Below, one piece after another: positions 7,081-15,453 of a stretch of 15,464 nucleotides of DNA. A program made the translations under genes and the position numbers. The stretch is from Gammaproteobacteria bacterium (lineage in GTDB: Bacteria > Pseudomonadota > Gammaproteobacteria > Steroidobacterales > Steroidobacteraceae), in assembly GCA_003165495.1 (NCBI GenBank), contig PMMB01000261.1, positions 1 to 15,464 of the forward strand, read 5' to 3'. The notes beneath the pieces were generated by a model that searched no databases, was not told the DNA's origin, and saw only the letters and a program-made list of their open reading frames with translations. Every line of letters starts with the position of its first letter. Positions within the stretch are counted from its first letter, which is position 1.

Positions 7081-8835
7081 CTATGGCGCCGCCGCGGACC
7101 CCGCGGGTGCTCGAGAGTCGCTCGCGCCGTAGAATACTCCCGGGCGCGGGAATCCCAATGCCTTGGCTTGCGTTACATCCGCGGGCGCGATACCGATCGC
7201 TTCGGCCGCATTGCCGGCTCCCCAGGGTTCCAGGGGCACCACGTGATAACCCATTTGGGTCAGGGACTTGACCGTGTCGGCGGAGAGCGCAAACGGTTCA
7301 CCCGCCAGCGTGTCCGGCAACCATTGATGATGTATTCGCGGCGCATCAACGGCTTCCTGTAGTGTCATCCCGTGGTCGATGACATTGACGATGATTTCCA
7401 GCACCGTCGTCATGATGCGCGACCCGCCCGGGGTGCCGACTACCAGCACCGGTTTGCCGTCTTTGAGCACGATCGTGGGAGTCATGGAACTCAAAGGTCG
7501 CTTGCCCGGTGCAATTGCGTTCGCCTTGCCCTGCACCAGACCAAACAGATTCGCCGCACCGGGCTTCGCGGTGAAGTCGTCCATTTCGTCGTTCAAAAAG
7601 AAGCCGGTGTTGCCGGCGATGACCTTGGCGCCAAAGTCATCGTTAATGGTGTAGGTGACCGATACCGCGTTTCCTAGGGCGTCGACCACGGAGTAATGCG
7701 TGGTGGTGGCCTTTTCATCGGCCGCCGCGTCCTCACCGAACGTTGTAGACGGCGTCGAACGATGCGGCTTAATGCGCGCTCTGATCGCCTCGGCATGGCG
7801 CATCGACAATAGGCGTGCTATCGGATTGTCGACGAACGCAGGGTCGCCTAGGTAGGTGTTGCGATCACGATAGGCGTAACGCATGGCCTCGGTCATCAGA
7901 TGCACCGAGTCACTGGAGTGAAAGCCGAGTGCCTTGAGAGGATAGGCTTCCAGTACTTGCAATATCTCGCAAACGACGATTCCACCTGAGCTCGGCGGAG
8001 GCGCCGACAGAATGGTGTAGCCGCGATAACGGCAGGAAATCGGCGCGGATTCAGTTACCGCATACGCCGCAAAATCTTGGCTTGTCAACAGGCCGCCGTT
8101 GGCATGGGCGGACGCGACCACGGCGTCAGCGATCGGGCCTTTATAAAAAGCCTGAGCGCCGCCTTCGCTGATGGAACGCAATGTCGCCGCCAGATTCGTT
8201 TGCAGCAAGCGTTCGCCGGGTTTGAATGGCGCTCCCTGATGGAGGAAAACCGCTGCGACGTTCGACTGCTCGCGGAATTCGGCGGTGCCGACATCGAGTT
8301 CGTCGACGTCACCGCGCGTCAAAATGAATCCGTCTTGTGCGAGCCGAATCGACGCCGCCATCAGGATTGATCGCGGCAAGGTGCCATATTCTCGACGCGC
8401 GGTTTCGAGCCCCAACACGGTTCCGGGAACGCCGGCCGCGAGATAGCCGTTCAGGCTTTTATCGCTGACGGGGTTGCCCTGCGCGTCGAGAAACATGTCG
8501 GCGCGTGCTGCGAGCGGCGCCTTCTCGCGAAAATTGATGAAGGTATTTCTGCCGTCGGCCAGGTGAATCGTCATGAAGCCGCCACCGCCGAGATTACCGC
8601 AGCACGGATGCGTCACCGCGAGCGCGTACCCGACCGCAACCGCCGCGTCCACGGCATTTCCGCCCTGGCGCAGAATGGCGGCACCCACATCGGAGGCCAG
8701 GTGTTGTGCCGTCACGACCATGCCGTCGGCCGATTCCAATGCAGCCGGAGCGGCGGCGCGCGCAGGCGCGAGAGCACTCGATAGCGCCGCCACGGTCAGT
8801 GCGATTGACGAAATCGTTGCGATGCGAGCGGACAC
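7081..8835 (-). CDS. ggt: Gamma-glutamyltransferase / glutathione hydrolase precursor
   Basis: Periplasmic N-terminal-nucleophile enzyme that removes or transfers the gamma-glutamyl group of glutathione and related compounds. It has 584 residues with a Sec signal peptide (1-27, cleavage likely at APARA/AAP). Autoprocessing and catalysis centre on Thr378, first residue of TTHYSVVD, which would start the small subunit. Other marks are R103 in NFREKAP (glutamate carboxylate binding), NDEMDDFTAKPG with the lid-loop region as in E. coli GGT, PLSSM, and GTPGGSRI (oxyanion glycines). All key residues are present, so it should be active. The start is a GTG without a visible ribosome site, nine bases after the amidase stop. 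The next in-frame Met (39) would remove the signal peptide, so 8835 is kept. Last gene of the minus-strand run from the RND pump. Some family members act on amide-type substrates other than glutathione. Confidence 0.95.
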   Translation of the reverse strand: MSARIATISSIALTVAALSSALAPARAAAPAALESADGMVVTAQHLASDVGAAILRQGGNAVDAAVAVGYALAVTHPCCGNLGGGGFMTIHLADGRNTFINFREKAPLAARADMFLDAQGNPVSDKSLNGYLAAGVPGTVLGLETARREYGTLPRSILMAASIRLAQDGFILTRGDVDELDVGTAEFREQSNVAAVFLHQGAPFKPGERLLQTNLAATLRSISEGGAQAFYKGPIADAVVASAHANGGLLTSQDFAAYAVTESAPISCRYRGYTILSAPPPSSGGIVVCEILQVLEAYPLKALGFHSSDSVHLMTEAMRYAYRDRNTYLGDPAFVDNPIARLLSMRHAEAIRARIKPHRSTPSTTFGEDAAADEKATTTHYSVVDALGNAVSVTYTINDDFGAKVIAGNTGFFLNDEMDDFTAKPGAANLFGLVQGKANAIAPGKRPLSSMTPTIVLKDGKPVLVVGTPGGSRIMTTVLEIIVNVIDHGMTLQEAVDAPRIHHQWLPDTLAGEPFALSADTVKSLTQMGYHVVPLEPWGAGNAAEAIGIAPADVTQAKALGFPRPGVFYGASDSRAPAGSAAAP

Positions 8836-8844
8836 TATAAGCGA

Positions 8845-10368
8845 TTAGGCCCTAACGCGCGGTGCGGGCATGAGCCCCAGCACGCGTTCTGCGCCTAGGC
8901 CGAGCGCGAGCAGAGCACGGTCGGCTCCGGCGGGTGCATCGAACTCGATCGCCACCGGAAGACCGCCGTGGGTGAGTCCGACCGGCAGCACCAGGCCCGG
9001 TAGGCCCGCGGTGCTGCCGGGTGCGATGTTGCGCGCGACGGCCGTCTCGAAGGGCAGGAGACGACCGCCAACATCGACGGTGGTCTCCTCGCCGATTCGC
9101 GGTGCGGGAACGAGCGTCGTTGGGAATACCATGGCTGCCACGCCTGTTCGGACAAAGTAATCCTGAAAGAGCCGACGCAGTGCCGGCAAGTATTGATCGC
9201 GCGCTGCTGCATATACAGGTTCGGTGACGAAATTAATTCCGCCCGGTAGAACGTCGCTGCGAAACACTCGCTGTATGTCGGGGCTGGCTTGTGCGACCAG
9301 AGTCTCGAAGTCCACGCCGGCGCCGTACTCCTTCAGGTAGCGAGCGAGCGCGACGCGAACATCGTGGTTCTGGACGGGATCCGTGGTGAGGTCGATGAGC
9401 GAAGCAAGTCCCGGCAACTGCGTCTCGACGATCTGCGCGCCGGCCTCCTTGAGCCGTGCGAGCGCGAGTTCCGTCAGGCGCTCGACCTCCGGGTCAAGAT
9501 CGGTGAACCAATACTCGCGGACGACGCCGAGACGCACGCCATCGAGCGGCGTGGCTTCGAGCTTTTGCCAATCATTGGCCACTACCGAATCGAACAACGC
9601 GAGATCCGCGACGCTGCGCGCATGCGGTCCGACCTGATCGAAGAGCGGCGAGATCGGCACGCACCCACGAGTGGAGTAGCGTCCGGTGGTCGGCCGAAAA
9701 CCGGCAATGCCGCAAAAGGCCGCGGGGACGCGGATGGATCCTTCAGTGTCTTCGGCAATGCCGAGCGGAGCGAGATGAGTGGCGATCGCAGCCGCGGTTC
9801 CGCCGCTGCTGCCGCCGGGAATGCGCGACAGATCGTAGGGATTGCGCACCGCGCCGAACGCCAGATTGTTGCTGGTCCAGCCATAGGATAGCTCGTGCAG
9901 ATTCGTTTTGCCGAGCACGAGGGCTCCCGCTGCGCGCAGCGCGGCGACCACCGGCGCGTCTTCTCTGGGATGAAAATGACGCAGCGCCGGCGTGCCGCCG
10001 GTAGTCGGGTAGTCCCGAGTATTGACGCTATCCTTCACCGGTATGGGAAGACCGAACAGAGGTCCCGGTTTCGCGCCGGCGAGGCGTTCGTGGTCGCGGG
10101 CCCGGGCAGCCTCGAGCACTCGTGCCGGCTCCAAAGTAATGAAGGCGTTGAGGGCGTGCGCAGATCGACACCTCGCGAGCAGCGCCCGTGCATACCGCTC
10201 CGACGTGAGCGCTCCCTGCGACATGTGGGCGACCGCCTCCACCGCGCTGAGGTCGCAGAGATCGGCGGCGCCGGCCGCGGGAGACTTGGCGCCGGCCGCC
10301 GACATCGCCACGCTCGCCGTCGTGCCCAGTACGAATGTACGGCGCGAGAGATCAGGGGGTTCGGACAC
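8845..10368 (-). CDS. Amidase-signature family hydrolase, probable Tat-exported
   Basis: Ser-cisSer-Lys amidohydrolase that cleaves a carboxamide or related C-N bond. From the GTG at 10368 it has 507 residues. The N-terminus carries a twin-arginine type signal (LSRRTFVLGTTASVAMSAAG), pointing to export after folding. The catalytic set is complete: K112 in PIPVKDS, cis-Ser S187 in PGGSSGG, nucleophile S211 in EDTEGSIRVPAA. The K-to-S and S-to-S spacings (75 and 24) equal those of fatty acid amide hydrolase. I prefer the GTG at 10368 because GAGG lies seven bases upstream; a GTG at 10374 is the alternative and sits too close to that site. The start overlaps the end of the deiminase-like gene by 17 bp, so translation is probably coupled. 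GatA is unlikely because of the export signal and absence of gatB/gatC. Substrate unknown; a peptide or other amide handled with the neighbouring GGT is plausible. Confidence 0.92.
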   Translation of the reverse strand: MSEPPDLSRRTFVLGTTASVAMSAAGAKSPAAGAADLCDLSAVEAVAHMSQGALTSERYARALLARCRSAHALNAFITLEPARVLEAARARDHERLAGAKPGPLFGLPIPVKDSVNTRDYPTTGGTPALRHFHPREDAPVVAALRAAGALVLGKTNLHELSYGWTSNNLAFGAVRNPYDLSRIPGGSSGGTAAAIATHLAPLGIAEDTEGSIRVPAAFCGIAGFRPTTGRYSTRGCVPISPLFDQVGPHARSVADLALFDSVVANDWQKLEATPLDGVRLGVVREYWFTDLDPEVERLTELALARLKEAGAQIVETQLPGLASLIDLTTDPVQNHDVRVALARYLKEYGAGVDFETLVAQASPDIQRVFRSDVLPGGINFVTEPVYAAARDQYLPALRRLFQDYFVRTGVAAMVFPTTLVPAPRIGEETTVDVGGRLLPFETAVARNIAPGSTAGLPGLVLPVGLTHGGLPVAIEFDAPAGADRALLALGLGAERVLGLMPAPRVRA

Positions 10369-11263
10369 GATCACGCCTCAACGCTTGACACATACAATGC
10401 ACCGCACCGCCGCCATTGCCGATCATCGACACATCGGGGTCGTAAACCGTGAGACCTTCCGCGCGGCAGGCGGCGACGAGATTTTTGCTCGACGCAGGCA
10501 CCAGCACGCGCTCCTTCCCCAGAGCCACCACGTTGCTGCCCATTTGCATGGCATCGCCGTAGGGAATGGGTATGGCGCGGATCCCCTTCGAGCGCAGCCA
10601 TTCGACGAGTTCAGGCTCGACCGCTTCCACGCACACGACCGCCAGGCCTTCGGCGATCATGCCCATCTGCACGTCCAAGTGCAGGAAATGTGAATCGAAC
10701 GCATAGGTATATAGCTCCCAACCCTCTGCCTCGAACCAGCTTTGCAATTGCCGTACGGCGGGCTCGATGGAACGCTCGCCCGAGAAACCGCAAGCGGCGA
10801 CACCCGGCTGCAACACCATGAAGTCGCCGCCTTCGACGTTGCCCGCGGTGATCAAATCGTAAATCGGGATACCGGCGTCGAGATAGAATTGCAGGCACGC
10901 AGCATACTCACCGCGCCGATACGGCTTTTGCAACTGCATGATCACTGCGCCCCAGGGAGTCATGACGCTGCTGTCGCGCGCGAAGATTTGATAGGGCAGC
11001 GTCGGTTCTGCGCTAAGAAAGTGCACCTCGACGCCCGCTTGCCGGTAGACATCGACCATCTCGTCGTATTGCCGCCGCGCTATCGCGAAATCGAACTGCA
11101 AACCGACCCGTTCGGCGCGCTGACACACCGCGTTGCCCGGTTGCCAAGTGAAATGATCGATGGGTCCGATCAGCACATTGCGCAAGGTGCCGTATTCGCT
11201 GTCGACGCCCCATGCGTCGAGCGGGCGCGTGCCGCCCCCCTCGATTCTCGTGCGCAATTGCAT
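10352..11263 (-). CDS. Arginine deiminase/DDAH/amidinotransferase-superfamily protein
   Basis: Cytoplasmic guanidino-group modifying enzyme of the five-bladed pentein fold; family members hydrolyse or transfer the amidino group of arginine-like compounds. It has 303 residues from the ATG at 11263. Visible catalytic elements are GNVEGGDF (E144, D147), HFLHLDV (H195) and GNGGGAVHCMC with nucleophile C290. The last resembles the GGGPHCMT motif of arginine deiminase but has a second Cys two residues on and a different tail. The ATG at 11263 is chosen because AGGGGAGA precedes it; the ATG at 11281 lies just upstream of that site. No signal peptide is seen. It follows the RND pump gene by 56 bp and overlaps the amidase gene. 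No arcB or arcC is nearby, so classical arginine fermentation is not supported. Arginine deiminase, dimethylargininase and amidinotransferase cannot be told apart here. Confidence 0.88.
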   Translation of the reverse strand: MQLRTRIEGGGTRPLDAWGVDSEYGTLRNVLIGPIDHFTWQPGNAVCQRAERVGLQFDFAIARRQYDEMVDVYRQAGVEVHFLSAEPTLPYQIFARDSSVMTPWGAVIMQLQKPYRRGEYAACLQFYLDAGIPIYDLITAGNVEGGDFMVLQPGVAACGFSGERSIEPAVRQLQSWFEAEGWELYTYAFDSHFLHLDVQMGMIAEGLAVVCVEAVEPELVEWLRSKGIRAIPIPYGDAMQMGSNVVALGKERVLVPASSKNLVAACRAEGLTVYDPDVSMIGNGGGAVHCMCQALRRDRVRTP

Positions 11264-11271
11264 CGTGAGAT

Positions 11272-11279
11272 CTCCCCTC
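11272..11279 (-). promoter_or_regulatory. Ribosome binding site deciding the deiminase-like gene start
   Basis: GAGGGGAG on the minus strand lies eight bases before the ATG at 11263. It overlaps the codons that would follow the alternative ATG at 11281, so the downstream ATG is the likely start. Confidence 0.75.
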
Positions 11280-11286
11280 ATGGCCC

Positions 11287-11301
11287 CGCGCCCAAGGCGC
11301 G
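11287..11301. repeat. 6-bp perfect inverted repeat in the RND pump/deiminase-like gap
   Basis: CGCGCC and GGCGCG separated by three bases form a GC-only hairpin in the 56-bp gap, just upstream of the ribosome site. No T-tract follows on the minus strand, so an intrinsic terminator is unlikely. It could stabilise or process the mRNA between pump and enzyme genes, or be chance. Confidence 0.35.
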
Positions 11302-11319
11302 CCCCAACATCATACCAAT

Positions 11320-14300
11320 CTAAGCGATGCCGGCGGCGTGATTCACGGCCCCGTCGCTTCGCTGCTTGCGATCGGAGGGAGGAGGTCGACTGAATCGGCG
11401 TGCCAACGCGGGGAGCACCAATAAATTGAGAATGGTCGATGACACCAACCCGCCCAGCACGGTCACGGCCATCGGTCCCTCGATCTCCTGTCCCGGATGC
11501 CTCAGGCTGAATGCCAAGGGCGCAAGACCGAGGGCCGTTACCGCGGCGGTCATGAGAATCGGAATCAATCGCTCATTGGCGCCGCGCAGCACCGTCTGCA
11601 TGTCCCACGAAGCGCCTTCGATCTCGACGATGTGCTCGTAGTGCGCCAGCTGCAATATCGCATTCCGGGCGCTGATTCCGAATACCGTAACCAGCCCCAC
11701 GAGCGTCCCCAGGGAGATTCCGATGCCGGTCGCCGCGATCGCAAGCACGCCGCCAATCAGGCTGAACGGAAGATTGATCATCACCAGCCAGCTGTTGGCA
11801 CGCCATCGAAACGCGACGAACAGCACCATGAGTATCAATGCCAGCGCGAGACCGGAATAAAGCGCTAGCTCGTTACGCGTGCGATTCTCCGCGTCGGCCG
11901 CACCGGTGAACTCGATGAAGAAGCCGGCGGGCAGGGGCACGGCGGCCGCGATTCGTTGCTTGGCGTCAAGAACGGCCGCCTGCAGTCCCCGGCCGCTGAC
12001 ATTGAAATTCACGGTGACGCGGCGTTGGCCGCCGTCGTGTTCGATGTTGTAGCGATCCGCCGTGGGCGACAGGTGCGCCAGATGCGATAGCGGTACCTCG
12101 CCGAGGGGTCCCGCAATCATGAGCTTGCTCAACTGCTCCGGCCGGTGTCGCAGCGTATCCGGTACCAGCAAGACGGTGTCGACGGTGCGCGTACCGTTGA
12201 AAGCCTGTCCGACGGTCTCCCCCGCGAAAGCCGTTTGAATCGACTCGAGCACGTCTTTCGTCCGCAGCCCCATGGCTGCCAGCGCCCGCGGCTCGAGTTC
12301 GATTGCAATGGTGGGCGTACCGCTTTGGCGTTTGAACTGCAGATCCACGAGGCCGGGTTCCTTGCCAAGCGCAGTCACGATCTGATTTCCGATGCTGTCC
12401 AGCGTATCCAAATCTTCGCCGAACACCTTGATGGCAACTTGCGCCGTGCCGCCGGTCAGGCTTTCGCTGATGCGGTCACCCAAAAAGGTCACGACCTCGC
12501 TCTGGATGCCGGGGTACTTGCTCAGTATCGACCGCAAGGCGTCCTGGGCCTGGGTTTCGTCCACCGAGGCGTCCGCTTTGAGTTCGACGTGAAATTCGCT
12601 TTGGTGCGGTCCCCAGGTATCCTCGCCCAACTCCGCGCGGCCTATTTGTTGCTCGATGGTTGCCACATAGGGCAGTCGCAGCACGTCAGCCGAAATTCGC
12701 TTGCCTAACCTAAGCATTTCCTGCAGTGACGTGCCGGGTATGGAACTCACGACCTGCATCACGAAGTGACCTTCGCGAAATTCAGGCATGAAGGTTCCGC
12801 CGAGAAACGGCACGGCCGCGACGGCGGCCACGCAGCACGCGAGCACCACAAAACCAACGAGCTTGAGATGTTTCTCGACCCACAGCACTGCCTTGACTTG
12901 GCGCGCTTTGAGCCACGTCAGCCAGCGGTATTCAGTGCGCGAATCGCTGTCTCGCAGCAAAAGTGCGCACATGGCCGGGGTGGCCGTCATCGCCACGAGC
13001 AACGAAGCCGTCACCGCGAGAATGAAGGCAAGTGCCAAGGGCCCCACGAAATGCCCCTGAACACTGGATGTAAACAGCTCCGGCAGGAAGACTGCGATCA
13101 CGACCAGGGTTGCATAGATGACCGGTCCCCGCACTTCGAGAGATGCTTCTCGAATGACGTCCAGTCGCGGCAGCGGGCTCGACGACAATGCATTCGCGCG
13201 CATGCGCCGCAGGATGTTCTCGATCCCGACGATCGCATCATCGACCAATACGCCGAGCGCGACGGCGAAGCCTCCCAAGGTCATCGTGTTCAGCGTGTGC
13301 CCCGTGCGGTTAAGCACGAGCACGGCCGCCAGCAGAGACAGCGGAATGGCCGTGAATGCGATCAGTGCCGCGCGTATATCGCGCAGAAATAGGTACAACA
13401 CCACAAGGATCAGCACCGCGGCAATCGTCAAGGAGTGCTCGAGATCTCCCAGGGCGCGTTCGATGAAATTCGCCGGGCGGTGCAGGGCGGGATACACGGT
13501 GATGCCCTGCGCCTTCAAGGCGGGCGCGAGGTTCGCCAGGGCTTGTTCGACTGCCAAGGTGGCCGACAAGGTATTTGCGCCGTACTGACTCGCGAGCGAC
13601 AGCAAGACGCCGGGTTTGCCCATGATCAAAGAGTCGCCCGAGCGCAACGCCGGAGCCTCTTTGACGTCCGCCACATCGCGCACCAGGACCGGCACGGCAT
13701 TGCGCACGGCGATGACTGCTTGTCCGATCGCGGCCAGATCCGGTTTCGGAGTGGGCGATCTCAGCAATACACGTTGCGCGGCGAGATCGATGAACCCCGC
13801 GCCATTCAACGCCAGAGCGCCGCGTGCAGCATCGGCCACCTCGAGCAGCGTCACGTGATAACTCGACAGTTTATTGGGGTCGGGCTGGATCTGAATTTGC
13901 CGAACGTCGCCGCCGAACACAATGACATGCGCGACGCCGGGCACGGCGAGCAATCGCGGCTTGATGACCCAGTCGGCGGCATCACGCAATGCGTAGCCAT
14001 CCACCTTGTCCGACAGCAGTCCGATCTTGAGCAGATCCATCGTGCTCGACACCAGCGGCGAGAGTTTCGGCGTCCCCACTCCGGTGGGCAGCGTGCTGCC
14101 GATCTCGGACAATCGTTCGGCAACTCCCTGACGCGCAATGTGAACGTCCACGTTGTCGGTGAACGTGACGTTTACTACGGACAAACCGGGTATCGATTCG
14201 GAACGCATCGTGGCCAAACCCGCCGCGCCGTTGACGGCGCTCTCGATGCGTTTGGTGACCAGTTCTTCTACTTGTTCCGGTGCGAATCCAGGCGCCTCGG

Positions 14301-14448
14301 TTTGGATATCGACTTGCGAGGGAACGAATTCCGGGAACACGTCCAGCGGCGAACGCATAACGCCCCAGCAACCGAGCAACAGCGCCAATACCGACAACGC
14401 GGTTACGATGCCGTAATGACGTACACACAGGGAAACCAGCCCCCGCAT
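11320..14448 (-). CDS. RND efflux transporter permease, CzcA/CusA (HME)-like
   Basis: Proton-driven inner-membrane pump that moves substrates from periplasm or cytoplasm through a tripartite channel. It has 1042 residues, the normal length. Layout: first membrane helix (about 13-31), large periplasmic porter loop, a block of helices from about 335, second periplasmic loop (about 560-850), final helix block to about 1020. DVFPEF near the N-terminus, GRAELGEDTWGP and GGTAQVAIKVFGEDL are typical of the heavy-metal RND subgroup. The fourth helix reads VDDAIVGIENI with D403-D404; the double Asp is more like drug-type RND pumps, whereas CzcA and CusA usually have a single Asp there, so metal export is not assured. 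The start has GGAG six bases upstream, inside the end of the adaptor gene, with three bases between genes. No outer-membrane factor gene is in the window; it may lie upstream, past the right edge. Confidence 0.95.
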   Translation of the reverse strand: MRGLVSLCVRHYGIVTALSVLALLLGCWGVMRSPLDVFPEFVPSQVDIQTEAPGFAPEQVEELVTKRIESAVNGAAGLATMRSESIPGLSVVNVTFTDNVDVHIARQGVAERLSEIGSTLPTGVGTPKLSPLVSSTMDLLKIGLLSDKVDGYALRDAADWVIKPRLLAVPGVAHVIVFGGDVRQIQIQPDPNKLSSYHVTLLEVADAARGALALNGAGFIDLAAQRVLLRSPTPKPDLAAIGQAVIAVRNAVPVLVRDVADVKEAPALRSGDSLIMGKPGVLLSLASQYGANTLSATLAVEQALANLAPALKAQGITVYPALHRPANFIERALGDLEHSLTIAAVLILVVLYLFLRDIRAALIAFTAIPLSLLAAVLVLNRTGHTLNTMTLGGFAVALGVLVDDAIVGIENILRRMRANALSSSPLPRLDVIREASLEVRGPVIYATLVVIAVFLPELFTSSVQGHFVGPLALAFILAVTASLLVAMTATPAMCALLLRDSDSRTEYRWLTWLKARQVKAVLWVEKHLKLVGFVVLACCVAAVAAVPFLGGTFMPEFREGHFVMQVVSSIPGTSLQEMLRLGKRISADVLRLPYVATIEQQIGRAELGEDTWGPHQSEFHVELKADASVDETQAQDALRSILSKYPGIQSEVVTFLGDRISESLTGGTAQVAIKVFGEDLDTLDSIGNQIVTALGKEPGLVDLQFKRQSGTPTIAIELEPRALAAMGLRTKDVLESIQTAFAGETVGQAFNGTRTVDTVLLVPDTLRHRPEQLSKLMIAGPLGEVPLSHLAHLSPTADRYNIEHDGGQRRVTVNFNVSGRGLQAAVLDAKQRIAAAVPLPAGFFIEFTGAADAENRTRNELALYSGLALALILMVLFVAFRWRANSWLVMINLPFSLIGGVLAIAATGIGISLGTLVGLVTVFGISARNAILQLAHYEHIVEIEGASWDMQTVLRGANERLIPILMTAAVTALGLAPLAFSLRHPGQEIEGPMAVTVLGGLVSSTILNLLVLPALARRFSRPPPSDRKQRSDGAVNHAAGIA

Positions 14449-14451
14449 GAC

Positions 14452-15453
14452 TTACTCCGCTTCCGAGCCGGGATTGGTTTGGCGGGCCAGAAGCAAGCCC
14501 TGGCCCAAGGTTACGATCAAATCCCCGGGCTTGATCGCATCTTTGACGAAATACCCGTCGGCCATCGGTCGGCCGATATCGAGCGGTGCGCGTGAGAAGA
14601 CCCCAGGTTGCCGCTCGACGAAGCACCAGTACTTGCCGTCGGTGACGACGACGGCGGAGGGCGGGACGAGTATGCCGGATTCGACCTGCTCGGAACTGTC
14701 GCCGGTCGCCCAGATCAGGAGCCGCTCGCCTTCGCCCACATCCGTGTGTTGAAGCAGCGCGAAGAAACTGCGTCCCGGTATGCCCGAATCGGCCGGAGCA
14801 TCCCAGACGACTCGCGCCGTCCATCTTTCGCCGGCGGTTGCCGCATCGAGGCGCGAGATGCGCAAGGTCTTCGGAGCGGCATCCTTCAATACGCCGAGAG
14901 GAAATGTGACGCGCAACAGTTTGGTGCGGCCCTCGGCGAGTTCGGCGAGCATCTTGTTGTCGTCATGCCCGGCCCACGGAGGCCGCTGACCCAAAATCGC
15001 CGATGACTTGGCCTCGGCGAGCCGAAGTGCCGCAGTATCCACCCCCGCCTGACGTGCCGCACTCTCGCGCGCTTCGATGCTCTCCGCGCCGGCGGTGCCG
15101 GCGAGGCGCGCAATGCGCGCCAGCACGGCCCGACTTTGACGCACGCCCGCCCGCGCCGTGGCCACGTCGGCGACCGCCTGGGCAATCGCGTCGTGACTCA
15201 TCACCACGCCGAATCCCTGCTTTGCGGGGATGAACTGGACGGACGCCGCCGCGGTGGTGGCGATGCCTAGTTTCGCGACTTCTTCCGGCGTCAGCTTGAC
15301 ATCTCCCGAGCCCGCTTCGTCTTTTTTTTCGGGCGCGGCCAACGCCGAGGCGGCTGCGGAGTCCGCCGCGGGCGGTTGCTTACTGCAGGCGCCCAGAAGC
15401 GTCAGGCTCAACATGAGCGAAAGGGATAATTGCCGCAGGGCGAGATGTTGCAT
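14452..15453 (-). CDS. RND efflux periplasmic adaptor (membrane fusion) lipoprotein, short type
   Basis: Periplasmic adaptor linking the RND pump to an outer-membrane channel. From the ATG at 15453 it has 333 residues, with a lipoprotein signal ending LTLLGAC (lipidation at C23). KLTPEEVAKLGI follows (about 53-64), then GFGVV near 80. A predicted helical hairpin comes next (about 85-160: QAVADVATARAGVRQSRAVL, RLAEAKSSAILGQ), then beta-barrel and membrane-proximal parts (RVTFPLGVL, ARVVWDAPAD, GILVPPSAVVV, GDLIVTLGQGLL). The usual first half of the lipoyl/barrel-sandwich motif (a PGxV...GDxVxxGQ-like stretch before the hairpin) is not visible, so this is a compact adaptor. A GTG at 15462 is an alternative start; nothing upstream can be seen because the window ends, so a slightly longer N-terminus cannot be excluded. 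Translationally linked to the pump gene three bases on. Confidence 0.88.
   Translation of the reverse strand: MQHLALRQLSLSLMLSLTLLGACSKQPPAADSAAASALAAPEKKDEAGSGDVKLTPEEVAKLGIATTAAASVQFIPAKQGFGVVMSHDAIAQAVADVATARAGVRQSRAVLARIARLAGTAGAESIEARESAARQAGVDTAALRLAEAKSSAILGQRPPWAGHDDNKMLAELAEGRTKLLRVTFPLGVLKDAAPKTLRISRLDAATAGERWTARVVWDAPADSGIPGRSFFALLQHTDVGEGERLLIWATGDSSEQVESGILVPPSAVVVTDGKYWCFVERQPGVFSRAPLDIGRPMADGYFVKDAIKPGDLIVTLGQGLLLARQTNPGSEAE

Noticed and set aside
8845..10368. GatA subunit of tRNA amidotransferase
   Set aside because: There is an export signal, and no gatB or gatC is nearby.
10352..11263. Classical arginine deiminase pathway (arcA)
   Set aside because: No arcB, arcC or arcD neighbours, the protein is shorter than ArcA (about 400 residues), and the Cys motif differs in its tail.
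11287..11301. GC hairpin between the RND pump and deiminase-like genes as an intrinsic terminator
   Set aside because: No run of T follows on the minus strand and the downstream ribosome site is only a few bases away, so it is listed as a repeat only.
13435..14595. A 386-codon plus-strand open frame opposite the RND pump gene
   Set aside because: It lies entirely antisense to conserved RND pump and adaptor sequence. Its translation is rich in Arg, His, Gln and Gly with no domain, which is typical of shadow frames in GC-rich DNA.
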